The notes beneath the pieces are model-generated. The model made no database searches. It saw only the letters and a list, made by a program, of their open reading frames with translations, and was not told where the DNA came from. Made by a program: the position numbers and the translations under genes. Of a stretch of 64,000 nt of DNA, positions 1 through 11,720 are shown in pieces (the first letter of the stretch is position 1; each line of letters starts with the position of its first letter). The stretch lies in assembly GCF_963678635.1 (NCBI RefSeq), contig NC_087065.1, forward strand, positions 44,085,430 to 44,149,429, read 5' to 3'. Source of the DNA: Symsagittifera roscoffensis (taxonomy: Eukaryota; Xenacoelomorpha; Acoela; Convolutidae).

Positions 1-1137
1 TCTATCCATCCGAAGAACATTTCTTCCTTCGACACGTTCAAACAGTTGCAAAAGGACCTGACATTCAGTGATACATCTCATCAGGCCATACCTTCAGAGG
101 ATAGCTTAACTTTTCAACGAATACCCAGAGACCAAGCCTGCCAAACAAACCAAGAGGAAACCCCACAACCATGTTGGGCCAACACGATGACAGAGGAAGA
201 GGACGTCCCGATGTATCGACGCCAGCTTAGGAAAGTGTTTGACAGTTCGTTCATAGCAGCAGTAACAAAGAAGGATAGGTCCCTCAACCCTTTGCTGAAC
301 ATGGTAGTTGAACCCAACGAAAAAATCCAATTGGATTTCGCGGAGCCGCTGCCGGACGAAAATAATAAGGATGTCTACATTCTGGTAGGGGTCGACCGTT
401 TCACCCGTTTCGCAAAAAATAAAGCGGACACAATAATCCGATTTATGCAAACCCACATAGTAAACGATGGGTCCCACGAAACATACGGTGTGATCAGGCA
501 CAAGGGTTTTGGGCGAAAAAGTTAATGTTGAATTGTAAAGATAATAACATCAAACTTATATTCGCACCGGTCGACGATCACCGATCCATCGGTAGGGTGT
601 AACGACTAATAAGAACGCTAAAATCAAGGCACTCGGTTATGAAAATCGATAACCGAAACATACCACATAAACTTGCATCAGACGTGACCGAACTTATCAA
701 AATCCTAAGAATAACGCCGAGCGCCACAACTAAATTAACACCATTCGAAGCGCATTTTGGTAGAAAACCAAACACGCCATTAAGCAATATATCTACTTCT
801 CCCAAATCGTCAAACTTGTGATGGGAAATTACAAAGATTTCTTGTTTAGACCAAAAAGTCATAACGAAACCAGCACTAACAGCAGAAGCAATATGGAATT
901 GGAATGCTAACAGTGAGGACGAGTTGAACATCAAATATCGGCAACAACAGGAACCACAAATGGTGCCAGACAACATACCATCATCCTCAAGACAAACAGC
1001 CGCCGCCAAACAAACGGTTAAGTTGAGCCAGTAACCCCACCAGCATCCACGGGGAAAAGAAAGGCAACCACGCCAGCCAAAGATCCGCAGGGATTTAGTG
1101 GTTAGTTTTGACCGTCGGCTATTAGATCGATTCCCTA
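1..1137 (+). pseudogene. Ty3/gypsy integrase fragment, array copy A (internally deleted)
   Basis: Remnant of the integrase part of a Ty3/gypsy Pol polyprotein, the enzyme that joins element cDNA to chromosomal DNA. An open frame at 46-525 carries the pre-integrase linker (DVPMYRRQLRKVFDSS) and the first part of the catalytic core (IQLDFAEPLPDE, with the first catalytic Asp). Compared with copies B and C it lacks 324 bp after position 303, which removes the whole zinc-binding domain, and 18 bp near 409; both losses keep the frame. The core then breaks: the second catalytic Asp position reads His (VIRHKGF), and a TAA sits at the third catalytic position just before 603. Short frames after 639 still read as integrase C-terminal sequence (LTPFEAHFGRKPN). 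The fragment stops abruptly near 1137, where the unrelated 1-kb repeat begins. It cannot encode an active enzyme. Confidence 0.9.
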
Positions 1138-2186
1138 ACGACGCGTTCCACGACAATTGAAGCAAAGTCGCTTGACTTATTGATCTGACGATAGAGTTAG
1201 AACTTTGGCCAACGCGCCAAATAAAGTTGCTTGTTATCAATTGGACACAGTTCCTTCATTGTTACAAACATGTCGTCAAATTGACTGTCTGTATTACTTC
1301 TGGGAATAGTTTCCGTGTAAGCTGATGCTCATAATTGCTGGCAAGTGTATCCTTTGTTGAGTGTACGGTTATGCTTAGCCTTCAAGATTGAAGTGTCAAA
1401 GTAGTGCGCTTTGGAGTAGTGCGCTTTCAGCAATTATTGACAATAATGACTTCAAATCTGAAAAACCATTTAAGCGCATCACTTAAACAGAAAAAAATTT
1501 TACGGAAGGTTGATGTATAGTTTTTTGCTTGCGACCATACTGTATTTGCTTGTCTTTATTTTAAATTGTGCCTATTCAAGTTGGTCAAGATGGTTGATGC
1601 ATAATCTTGAGTTGTTCTTAGTTCAACTAGAAGTCAATTTTTTTTATATTGTGTACAAACTCCGGTAAATCAGCTAAGCAAGTAATGGATTTATCGCTTC
1701 TTACAGCAATTCATTTGATGAATTATTCATATCGTGAATATCCTTGGGAAGGGCAAATAGTTCAGAACCAAGATGGGTAGGGTTTCGTATTGATAAGTCG
1801 TAGTAAGGTCTAGAAATCTTTTCTGTTCCGGAAAAGGCAAGTTTCACTGTGGGCCTATTAGCTTCTAGAAGGTTTTTTTTTGCATGAACGTGCAATGCAT
1901 CAGCACTAGCAAACGCCAAAGCTTGTTTAACTTCAAAAGTTTGTATCTTTCGCATTTCTCGTAGCGTAGTTTGGTCACTTCTTTGTTACATATGTGGTAA
2001 AATCGTTGTTTTTGTCAAATCTCTCTTGATTGTTAAACGCGACTCTCTCAGCTCCGCAAAACTGAAATAGAATGTAAAGAAAAGTAGTTATCATTTCTGC
2101 TGTTCTGTTTCACAAAATAAAGTGGAGTGGTGCTTGTTTCCCTAATTTGGGACTGCGCATCTGTTCATTGAGTTGGATTCGGTAGC
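1138..2186. repeat. ~1.05-kb repeat monomer u1 (array copy A)
   Basis: Starts sharply at ACGACGCGTTCC, immediately after the truncated integrase fragment. The same start recurs at 4714 and 16817, and related starts occur at 2187, 5769, 17859 and 18874, spaced 1015-1055 bp apart. No convincing coding frame is present; the 84-residue minus-strand frame near 1701-1955 lacks recognisable motifs. Near 1190 this copy has a decayed form of a TATA-like box that is clearer in other monomers. It could be an old LTR or a satellite monomer. I see no TG/CA ends, so I call it only a repeat. Confidence 0.8.
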
Positions 2187-2686
2187 ACGATGCGTTCCAA
2201 GCCAAATAAAGCAAAGTCGTTTGTCTTTTGCTAGCTTAACATTTTGATTTGACGATAGTGTTTCAATATTGGGCAACGCTCTATATAATGTTGCTCGTTA
2301 TCAATTAGACACAATTCCTCCATTGAAAAAAACTTGTCGTCAAACTGACTATCTGTATAACTTCTTGGATTAGTTTCCATGTAAGGTAATGCTCATGGTT
2401 GCAGGAACATGTATTCATTGTGTGAGCGTACAATTACACTAATCATTCAAGATTGGTACATCAAGGTTGTGGGTTTTGGATTTTTTCAGAAATTAAAGAC
2501 AATATTGACTTCAAATCTGAAAAAACCTCTCAAACGCTTGACTTAAATAAAAAAAATTTTACGGAGCGACAGATGTATAGTTTTCAGGTCAATTTGTTCC
2601 TGTTCAAAATGGTCAAAGAGGTTGACAAATAACCTTGAAGATTCTTTTGTTCATTTAGAAGTCAAATTTATTATCATTGTTTACAA
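2187..2686. repeat. Truncated repeat monomer u2 (array copy A)
   Basis: Begins at ACGATGCGTTCC and follows the same order of landmarks as u1: CGATAGTG, GGGCAACGC, a TATA-like CTATATAATG at 2281-2290, TTGCTCGTTATCAATT and the ACTTAAAT/AAAATTTTACGGA stretch. It is clearly diverged from u1. It is cut at TTACAA (2681-2686), exactly where the RNase H end of the next gypsy fragment begins. The uncut version at 17859-18873 continues with different sequence, which proves truncation here. Confidence 0.8.
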
Positions 2687-4713
2687 TGCAACAAGAACAA
2701 TAAAATCTATCAAAGCAGATTGACCAGATGGATAGACTGACTATTACCATTTGACATTGATAAAAAACATCTCGCGGGTAGCAAAACGGGGCTAATTGAC
2801 TATATTTCAAGGCACCCAGAAGGAAAACCTCAACCGCCCGCGTACTGTGATGAACATTTTGTAGTCGCACTCATTGACGATTTCCTCGCTTGCCTTGAAT
2901 TTCAAGATAGCGCAAGCTTGAATTTAGAAATGAACTCAAATCCGTACGGAGTAACTAACACGCAAAAGCTCGACCGGAACGAAAACGGTATTCGTTGAGA
3001 TTCGTTTGAAACACATAACACGTTCACTTTAAGTAGTTAACAGCCAAATTTCAGTCGGTACCAACATTGTCCGAAATTTGAGAGGCGTAAATTTAATCAT
3101 TATCAAAATCACGTCAAGAACCAAAACACCACTCTGAAATGAACAGGCAAATCACGAGCACTGCATCCGGAATGTCTTTGCCTCCGTTCCAACTAATCCT
3201 GCGAAAATGCCACAAAGGGGCTCAGACAACAATTTCTATTCATCCGAAGAACATTTCTTCCTTCGACACGTTCAAACAATTGCAAAAGGACCTGACAATC
3301 AGTGATACATCTCATCAGGTCAGACCTTCAGAGGATAGCTTAACTTTTCAACGAATACCCAGAGACCAAGCCTGCCAAACAAACCAAGAGGAAACCCCAC
3401 AACCATGTTCGGCCAACACGATGACAGAGGAAGATGACGTCCCGATGTATCGGTGCCAGCTTAGGAAAGTGTTTGACAGTTCCCTTATAGCAGCAGCAAC
3501 AAAGAAGGATAGGTCCCTCAACCCTTTGCTGAACATAGTCAGAGGACAAAAATGGGAGACTATAAAGTCATGTTACGGACCCTACTTCTATAACGTAAGA
3601 CATAGGCTCTCAGTGCGAGATGGAATCCTTCTCTACGACGACCGAGCAGTGATACCTAAACAGTTGAGACAAACTCTCGTTGACTCACTCCACTTGACAC
3701 AACCAGGCCAAGGCGGGATGCTGGAGGCAGCAACGAAAGTATGGTATCCGTACGTAGACAGGGACATCGTTTCCACAGCCCAGAACTGTAAAGAGTGCCC
3801 CCAGAAAAGTAAAAGCCTAAGGGTTATATCGGGGAATACTCATTTCACGTCATTAGATTCGGTAGTTGAACCCAACGAAGAAATCCAATTGGATTTCGCG
3901 GAGCAGCTGCCGGACGACAATAATAAGGATGTCTACATTCTGGTAGGGGTCGACCGTTTCTCCCGTTTCCCATCAGCCAAAGTAGTCACAAATCATGAAG
4001 CGGACACAATAATCCGATTTAAGCAAACCCACATAGTAAACGATGTGTCCCACGAAACATACGGCGTGATCAGGCACAAGGGTTTTGGGCGAAAAATTTT
4101 ATGTTGAATTGTAAAGATAATAACATCAAACTTATATTCGCACCGGTCGACGATCACCGATCCATCGGTAGGGTGTAACGACTAATAAGAACGCTAAAAT
4201 CAAGGCACTCGGTTATGAAAATCGATAACCGAAACATACCACATAAACTTGCATCAGACGTGACCGAACTTATCAAAATCCTAAGAATAACGCCGAGCGC
4301 CACAACTAAATTAACACCATTCGAAGCGCATTTTGGTAGAAAACCAAACACGCCATTAAGCAATATATCTACTTCTCCCAAATCGTCAAACTTGTGATGG
4401 GAAATTACAAAGATTTCTTGTTTAGACCAAAAAGTCATAACGAAACCAGCACTAACAGCAGAAGCAATATGGAATTGGAATGCTAACAGTGAGGACGAGT
4501 TGAACATCAAATATCGGCAACAACAGGAACCACAAATGGTGCCAGACAACATACCATCATCTTCAAGACAAACAGCCGCCGCCAAACAAACGGTTAAGTT
4601 GAGCCAGTAACCCCACCAGCATCCACGGGGAAAAGAAAGGCAACCACGCCAGCCAAAGATCCGCAGGGATTTAGTGGTTAGTTTTGACCGTCGGCTATTA
4701 GATCGATTCCCTA
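2687..4713 (+). pseudogene. Ty3/gypsy RNase H end plus integrase, array copy B
   Basis: From about 2700 the plus strand reads as the end of gypsy RNase H and its linker (LAGSKTGLIDYISRHPEG, then FVVALIDDFLACLEFQ), with one internal stop. The 322-residue frame at 3139-4107 follows: linker, integrase zinc-binding domain and start of the core. In the zinc domain the CxxC pair is present (CKECPQK) but one His position reads Gln (TQPGQGG). The first catalytic Asp is present (QLDFAEQ). The second position reads His in VIRHKGF, and the third is a TAA codon near 4176. Downstream frames (4215-4397) keep integrase C-terminal sequence until the abrupt switch to repeat u1 at 4714. Its first half is almost identical to copy C, indicating recent duplication of an already dead gene. 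Confidence 0.92.
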
Positions 4714-6268
4714 ACGACGCGTTCCACGACAATTGAAGCAAAGTCGCTTGACTTATTGATCTGACGATAGAGTTAGAACTTTGGGCAACGCGCCAAATAA
4801 AGTTGCTTGTTATCAATTGGACACAGTTCCTTCATTGTTACAAACATGTCGTCAAATTGACTGTCTGTATTACTTCTGGGAATAGTTTCCGTGTAAGCTG
4901 ATCTGACGCTCATAATTGCTGGCAAGTGTATCCTTTGTTTGAGTGTACGGTTATGCTTAGCCTTCAAGATTGAAGTGTCAAAGTAGTGCGCTTTGGAGTA
5001 GTGCGCTTTCAGCAATTATTGACAATAATGACTTCAAATCTGAAAAACCATTTAAGCGCATCACTTAAACAGAAAAAAATTTTACGGAAGGTTGATGTAT
5101 AGTTTTTTGCTTGCGACCATACTGTATTTGCTTGTCTTTATTTTAAATTGTGCCTATTCAAGTTGGTCAAGATGGTTGATGCATAATCTTGAGTTGTTCT
5201 TAGTTCAACTAGAAGTCAATTTTTTTAATATTGTGTACAAACTCCGGTAAATCAGCTAAGCAAGTAATGGATTTATCGCTTCTTACAGCAATTCATTTGA
5301 TGAATTATTCATATCGTGAATATCCTTGGGAAGGGCAAATAGTTCAGAACCAAGATGGGTAGGGTTTCGTATTGATAAGTCGTAGTAAGGTCTAGAAATC
5401 TTTTCTGTTCCGGAAAAGGCAAGTTTCACTGTGGGCCTATTAGCTTCTAGAAGGTTTTTTTTTGCATGAACGTGCCATGCATCAGCACTAGCAAACGCCA
5501 AAGCTTGTTTAACTTCAAAAGTTTGTATCTTTCGCATTTCTCGTAGCGTAGTTTGGTCACTTCTTTGTTACATATGTGGTAAAATCGTTGTTTTTGTCAA
5601 ATCTCTCTTGATTGTTAAACGCGACTCTCTCAGCTCCGCAAAACTGAAATAGAATGTAAAGAAAAGTAGTTATCATTTCTGCTGTTCTGTTTCACAAAAT
5701 AAAGTGGAGTGGTGCTTGTTTCCCTAATTTGGGACTGCGCATCTGTTCATTGAGTTGGATTCGGTAGCACGATGCGTTCCAAGCCAAATAAAGCAAAGTC
5801 GTTTGTCTTTTGCTAGCTTAACATTTTGATTTGACGATAGTGTTTCAATATTGGGCAACGCTCTATATAATGTTGCTCGTTATCAATTAGACACAATTCC
5901 TTCATTGAAAAAAACTTGTCGTCAAACTGACTATCTGTATAACTTCTTGGATTAGTTTCCATGTAAGGTAATGCTCATGGTTGCAGGAACATGTATTCAT
6001 TGTGTGAGCGTACAATTACACTAATCATTCAAGATTGGTACATCAAGGTTGTGGGTTTTGGAGTTTTTCAGAAATTAAAGACAATATTGACTTCAAATCT
6101 GAAAAAACCTCTCAAACGCTTGACTTAAATAAAAAAAATTTTACGGAGCGACAGATGTATAGTTTTCAGGTCAATTTGTTCCTGTTCAAAATGGTCAAAG
6201 AGGTTGACAAATAACCTTGAAGATTCTTTTGTTCATTTAGAAGTCAAATTTATTATCATTGTTTACAA
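4714..6268. repeat. Repeat monomers u1 and truncated u2 (array copy B)
   Basis: Near-identical second occurrence of the block at 1138-2686: u1 at 4714-5768 and truncated u2 from 5769 to TTACAA at 6263-6268. Differences from the first block are scattered single bases and a few small indels. Both end junctions with gypsy sequence are conserved to the base, so the chimera was duplicated as a unit and not built twice. Confidence 0.85.
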
Positions 6269-9200
6269 TGCAACAAGAACAATAAAATCTATCAAAGCAG
6301 ATTGACCAGATGGATAGACTGACTATTACCATTTGACATTGATAAAAAACATCTCGCGGGTAGCAAAACGGGGCTAATTGACTATATTTCAAGGCACCCA
6401 GAAGGAAAACCTCAACCGCCCGCGTACTGTGATGAACATTTTGTAGTCGCACTCATTGACGATTTCCTCGCTTGCCTTGAATTTCAAGATAGCGCAAGCT
6501 TGAATTTAGAAATGAACTCAAATCCGTACGGAGTAACTAACACGCAAAAGCTCGACCGGAACGAAAACGGTATTCGTTGAGATTCGTTTGAAACACATAA
6601 CACGTTCACTTTAAGTAGTCAACAGCCAAATTTCAGTCGGTACCAACATTGTCCGAAATTTGAGAGGCGTAAATTTAATCATTATCAAAATCACGTCAAG
6701 AACCAACAACACCACTCTGAAATGAACAGGCAAATCACGAGCACTGCATCCGGAATGTCTTTGCCTCCGTTCCAACTAATCCTGCGAAAATGCCACAAAG
6801 GGGCTCAGACAACAATTTCTATTCATCCGAAGAACATTTCTTCCTTCGACACGTTCAAACAATTGCAAAAGGACCTGACAATCAGTGATACATCTCATCA
6901 GGTCAGACCTTCAGAGGATAGCTTAACTTTTCAACGAATACCCAGAGACCAAGCCTGCCAAACAAACCAAGAGGAAACCCCACAACCATGTTCGGCCAAC
7001 ACGATGACAGAGGAAGATGACGTCCCGATGTATCGGTGCCAGCTTAGGAAAGTGTTTGACAGTTCCCTTATAGCAGCAGCAACAAAGAAGGATAGGTCCC
7101 TCAACCCTTTGCTGAACATAGTCAGAGGACAAAAATGGGAGACTATAAAGTCATGTTACGGACCCTACTTCTATAACGTAAGACATAGGCTCTCAGTGCG
7201 AGATGGAATCCTTCTCTACGACGACCGAGCAGTGATACCTAAACAGTTGAGACAAACTCTCGTTGACTCACTCCACTTGACACAACCAGGCCAAGGCGGG
7301 ATGCTGGAGGCAGCAACGAAAGTATGGTATCCGTACGTAGACAGGGACATCGTTTCCACAGCCCAGAACTGTAAAGAGTGCCCCCAGAAAAGTAAAAGCC
7401 TAAGGGTTATATCGGGGAATACTCATTTCACGTCATTAGATTCGGTAGTTGAACCCAACGAAGAAATCCAATTGGATTTCGCGGAGCAGCTGCCGGACGA
7501 CAATAATAAGGATGTCTACATTCTGGTAGGGGTCGACCGTTTCTCCCGTTTCCCATCAGCCAAAGTAGTCACAAATCATGAAGCGGACACAATAATCCGA
7601 TTTAAGCAAACCCACATAGTAAACGATGTGTCCCACGAAACATACGGTGTGATCAGGCACAAGGGTTTTGGGCGAAAAATTTTATGTTGAATTGTGAAGA
7701 TAATAACATCAAACTTATATTCGCACCGGTCGACGATCACCGATCCATCGGTATGGTGTAACGACTAATGAGAACGCTAAAATCAAGACTCTCGGTTATG
7801 AAAATCGGTAACCGAAACATACCACATAAACTTGCATCAGACGTGACCGAACTTATCAAAACCCTAAGAATAACGCCGAACGCCTCAACTAAATTAACAC
7901 CATTCGAAGCGCATTTTGGTAGAAAACAAACACGCACTTAAGCAATATAGCCACATCTCCCAAATCGTCAAATTTGTGATGGGAAGTTACAAAGATTGCT
8001 TGTTTAGACCAAAAAGTCATAACGAAACCAGCACTAACAGCAGAAGCAGTATGGAATCGGAATGCTAACAGTGAGGACGAATTGGACATCAAATATCGGC
8101 AACAACAGGAACCACAAATGGTGCCAGACAACATACCATCATCCTCAAGACAAACAGCCGCCGCCAAACAAACGGTTAAGTTGAGCCAGTAACCCCACCA
8201 GCATCCACGGGGAAAAGAAAGGCAACCACACCAGCCAAATATCCGCAGGGATTTAGTGGTTAGTTTTGACCCTCGGCTATTGGATCGATTCCCTATAGGT
8301 GCGCACTTACCTTTATCTAATACCGCATACGATCTAATAAGAGAAAAACGAAAATTCTTAAACGAAAAAACAAGCAACGACATAGAAAAAATAAGGACTA
8401 GAAAACCTATACGAACCTTAAAAAGACAAGAAAAATAAAATATGGAAAGGGGCCATTTGTATTTCTTAAAGATCCAGCCTACTATTAACACAAAACTACG
8501 ACTAAAAAGTGATCGAGTGGCAAGGAAAACGGGCACTATAGCCAGGAAAATCAAAAACCAGGGGTTTCCGATGCGCAGTTTAAAATTTTGGAAAACGGTT
8601 CTATCATGAATTACTCACCACACACAGCTTGGGTCCGGGAAGACGGCAAGCAACCACGGGTTATTAGACACGGTGGTCTCGCTTTTGTACCAGACTCACG
8701 GGTCTACGGAAAATGCCGCCCAGCAGCCCTTAAAGACTTTGTTCCTTTAAACACTTACCCAAAGCAAAACCTCGTGTTTCAGTAAGAAGCCCAAAGCAAG
8801 ACGAACCAATACAGGCCACCAATCAGGTGGTACCCGAAATTTAAAAGACAAAAGTGAGCCCGAAAAAACCGCCTCCAGAAAACCTGGAACAAATTCTCTC
8901 CCAATCCAGAAACCGACGAGCGTTAGGACATGACGGTCTGCTCAAGAGAAACACCCAGAAGACAAATACAAATCAGGACATCTCTACCAAACCGCAACCA
9001 ATTGGCAAACAAAACCCAATGAACAAACTAAAAAAGAGCAGACTCGCAAATGCGGATATCCAATTTGAATGCGATACGTCTATCTCATTATCGGATACGG
9101 ATTTCAATCGCAAAACACCTTCCCCTAAAAAACCAGCTCCTAAAAGACTGGACACAAAGAAAACACCAGAGGATTTTGATCAACAATGTCGCCGCTCCAT

Positions 9201-9815
9201 GAGGACTCGTACCATTGCGTTGGCCGGGAAATTTGGCAATGCTATACCGATTAGCACCATAGAAACGCAAAACATAGACAACCGCAATGTAGTCTGTCAA
9301 ATAGACATAGTCCCGACACCAGAGGCAGTATCAAAAGATACAAGCAACGCCACACCTCAACATGAATCTCAAGAGGTAATTTCATTGTCATCCTCAGTAG
9401 AGTGCGTGGAGATCCAGTTGGAATCAGATACACCGGAGAACGTAAGAGCCTCTAGCCAACAAAAGGACAATGTCCTCAAAACTCCGACACAAGCATGCGA
9501 ACGAAAAGACTCGACAACGCCAGCTGCTCAACAACAAATGGCAATCAACTCGAGGTACGTAATTGATAGACCACCACAAGCCACTACTCCTGATGCGACT
9601 TTCTTGAAGAGTTTTGACGCAGCAATGAATGTTTTGAATGATATCTCCGCGATCAAAATTTTCATGACGTTTAAAGAGAGAGAAAAACAACATCGAAAAT
9701 TACTGTGGACAACCTATCTTCACCAACGGACGCTGCGGATATTCTGCCGAAAACATCAAACGAGGACAAAACCAAAAATTAGTGTAATTTTTTTTTTCAA
9801 AAAAGGGGAAGGTTA
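6269..9815 (+). pseudogene. Ty3/gypsy RNase H end, integrase and Pol tail, array copy C
   Basis: Third copy of the fragment, and the only one that keeps the natural 3' end of Pol. The 6722-7690 frame translates identically to copy B (322 residues). After about 7690 the sequence diverges visibly from copies A and B but still has the stop at the third catalytic position near 7758. Instead of switching to the 1-kb repeat it runs on. The 8256-8438 frame and 8588-8785 (ENGSIMNYSPHTAWVREDG) are integrase C-terminal domain. The 8854-9852 frame is a Lys/Ser/Thr-rich hydrophilic tail with a basic QQCRRSMRTRT patch, of the kind that ends many gypsy Pol proteins. Several frameshifts separate these pieces. 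The tail is followed by a polypurine tract, so this copy marks the original element end. Confidence 0.88.
9799..9812 (+). other. Polypurine tract of gypsy copy C
   Basis: A run of purines (AAAAAAGGGGAAGG) at the end of the Pol tail. LTR retrotransposons keep such a tract immediately 5' of the 3' LTR as the plus-strand DNA primer. The following bases (TTATCCAG) lack a clear TG start, and I find no matching second LTR, so the LTR itself is not confirmed. Confidence 0.5.
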
Positions 9816-9852
9816 TCCAGTGGACAGTAAGAAAACTCAGCTTATCAGATAG

Positions 9853-11700
9853 TTCATACAGGTACTAAAACAAGAAACATATTATTATATTGATACAATT
9901 CCTCGGCTCTACATATACATATATAACCAGTTGGTACATATATACATAATCTATAGAGATCTGTGATAAAACGTTGTTAGTAAACCTAACTCATTATGTA
10001 CTAATTCTAATGAGTTCTGACTCTCACATGCTTTTGAGGTCAGTTCAAAACAGAAACAGATTCTCGTTTAACAAACTGAATTTAAGTTGAACAAACTTTT
10101 CTTATTTCGAACACCATTCAGAATCTCAATCCAGCTATAGACATTCCGTGGGTATAACAGATGATGACTTGCAGTGAGAATTTAGAAATACACTATTGAA
10201 CCAAAACAAGCGCAAAATCAGGTTTTTTTCTCGGTAAAATACCTGTTTTTAAGGGTGAGTTTGGACAACATTCACTGGGAATTAAAAAAAACTTTTCCGT
10301 AGACCATGAGCAAATGGCCAAAGCTACCTTCTATGAAATGAATATAATTTGGTTTCAAGGACTTAAAAAGGTTCTCCGGGTATGAAAAAAACTGTTTTAA
10401 TCATCTGCCCTAAGCTTTGAATCGTAATGAAGTCTTAAATAATCGGAGAATAAGTTTGTTCATGTAACGTTAAGTTTTCCATGTTTCCGTCCCCAGAGAG
10501 GTAGAGTTTTAGTCAAACAGGAAAATTACTTCCGTTAGAAAACAAAGGAAAAAATTTTTGATCCAATAAATTGATTGGCCAGAGCTAGCGCACTATGCAA
10601 AGCAAGTTTCATTTTCATCATTCGACCCGTTTTAGTACGATAACTTAAAAACAGAAGCTTTCTAAAATTCTTAAAAGAACAAGAAGTGAGTCAATTTTTG
10701 CTTCAGAATTGAAGGTGATTGCCAATTAGTTCTTGAATTGAGAAACGAATCGTTTTTTCCCGATAATAACTGCGGGGGAGTTTTTGCAGATGTATTTGAC
10801 CAAAAACTACACCAAAGCTTACACTTAATCTAATTATGCAGATAACCGAAGGTGATAAAATTAAATTTTTGAACTTCAGTCTTCAAACATAAGTCGCTTG
10901 TCTCGATAAACAGTCTTTTACGGACCGGTGTATGTATAGGTCCCTGCGTTTGTCCGAAAACTGCTCAGAGATTTACTTATCTTATTGCCGGACAAACGAT
11001 AATTTTTGGATTAATTAGGCTGCTGCAATTTATATACAACATTTAAAACCAAGCATGAAAATTGGCGTTGATTGACAGCGCTTTTTAGCAATCGAATCTA
11101 ATTTACTGGATTAAAGATTTTTTTCATAGCCGAATTGACCAGCAACAACTTTTTTAAAGAACTCAAATAACTTTTCAACTGAATTTTTTTTTAATTTGGC
11201 GTTTATAGAGCAGACACAGCAACTGATTTTTGTGACCGTCATGAACTTATGTGTCTCATTGACGCCTACAGTGCAAAAAGTAGGCTGCTTTGTGCAATGT
11301 AGATCCGCGTGGAAAGGCTCTATATTTTGCTTCTAACATCCGGCCTAACATACCAATCAAATTTGTGCAAGGATGCGTGAGCACTACTTCATAACTTAAG
11401 TGGATCGTAAAACGTTAAAAAACTGTAAATCAATACGGTACTTGCACACACTGGCTGTACGTACACTTCACTCTCACTTAAACAATTACTTTGATAGTCA
11501 TATTACGTTACGCAATGTATAAACACAAAAATATAAACGGGTTATCGGAACATAAATTGAACTCTACACTACGTTCTCCCTTCGAAAAATTTCAATCCAA
11601 AAAATTTCTAGTAAATGATGCATCTGATTGATCATAATCAATCTAAACTATCATAGTTTGTCAGTTTGGTTGCATAACTATCGGTTACATATGCCGCTAT
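9853..11700. other. AT-rich stretch without recognised features
   Basis: About 1.8 kb with no coding frame worth reporting, no clear terminal repeats and no tandem structure. It lies between the 3' end of gypsy copy C and the 3' end of the opposite-strand gypsy element, so it may contain their degraded LTRs, but no matching pair can be shown by eye. Confidence 0.5.
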
Positions 11701-11720
11701 TCTTACTCTTCTCTGATGGA

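Noticed and set aside
578-1240. 220-codon minus-strand frame, repeated at 4154-4816 and in part at 7737-8554
   Set aside because: It is exactly antisense to decayed gypsy integrase and its C-terminal domain; the plus strand carries the recognisable motifs. It recurs only because the array repeats.
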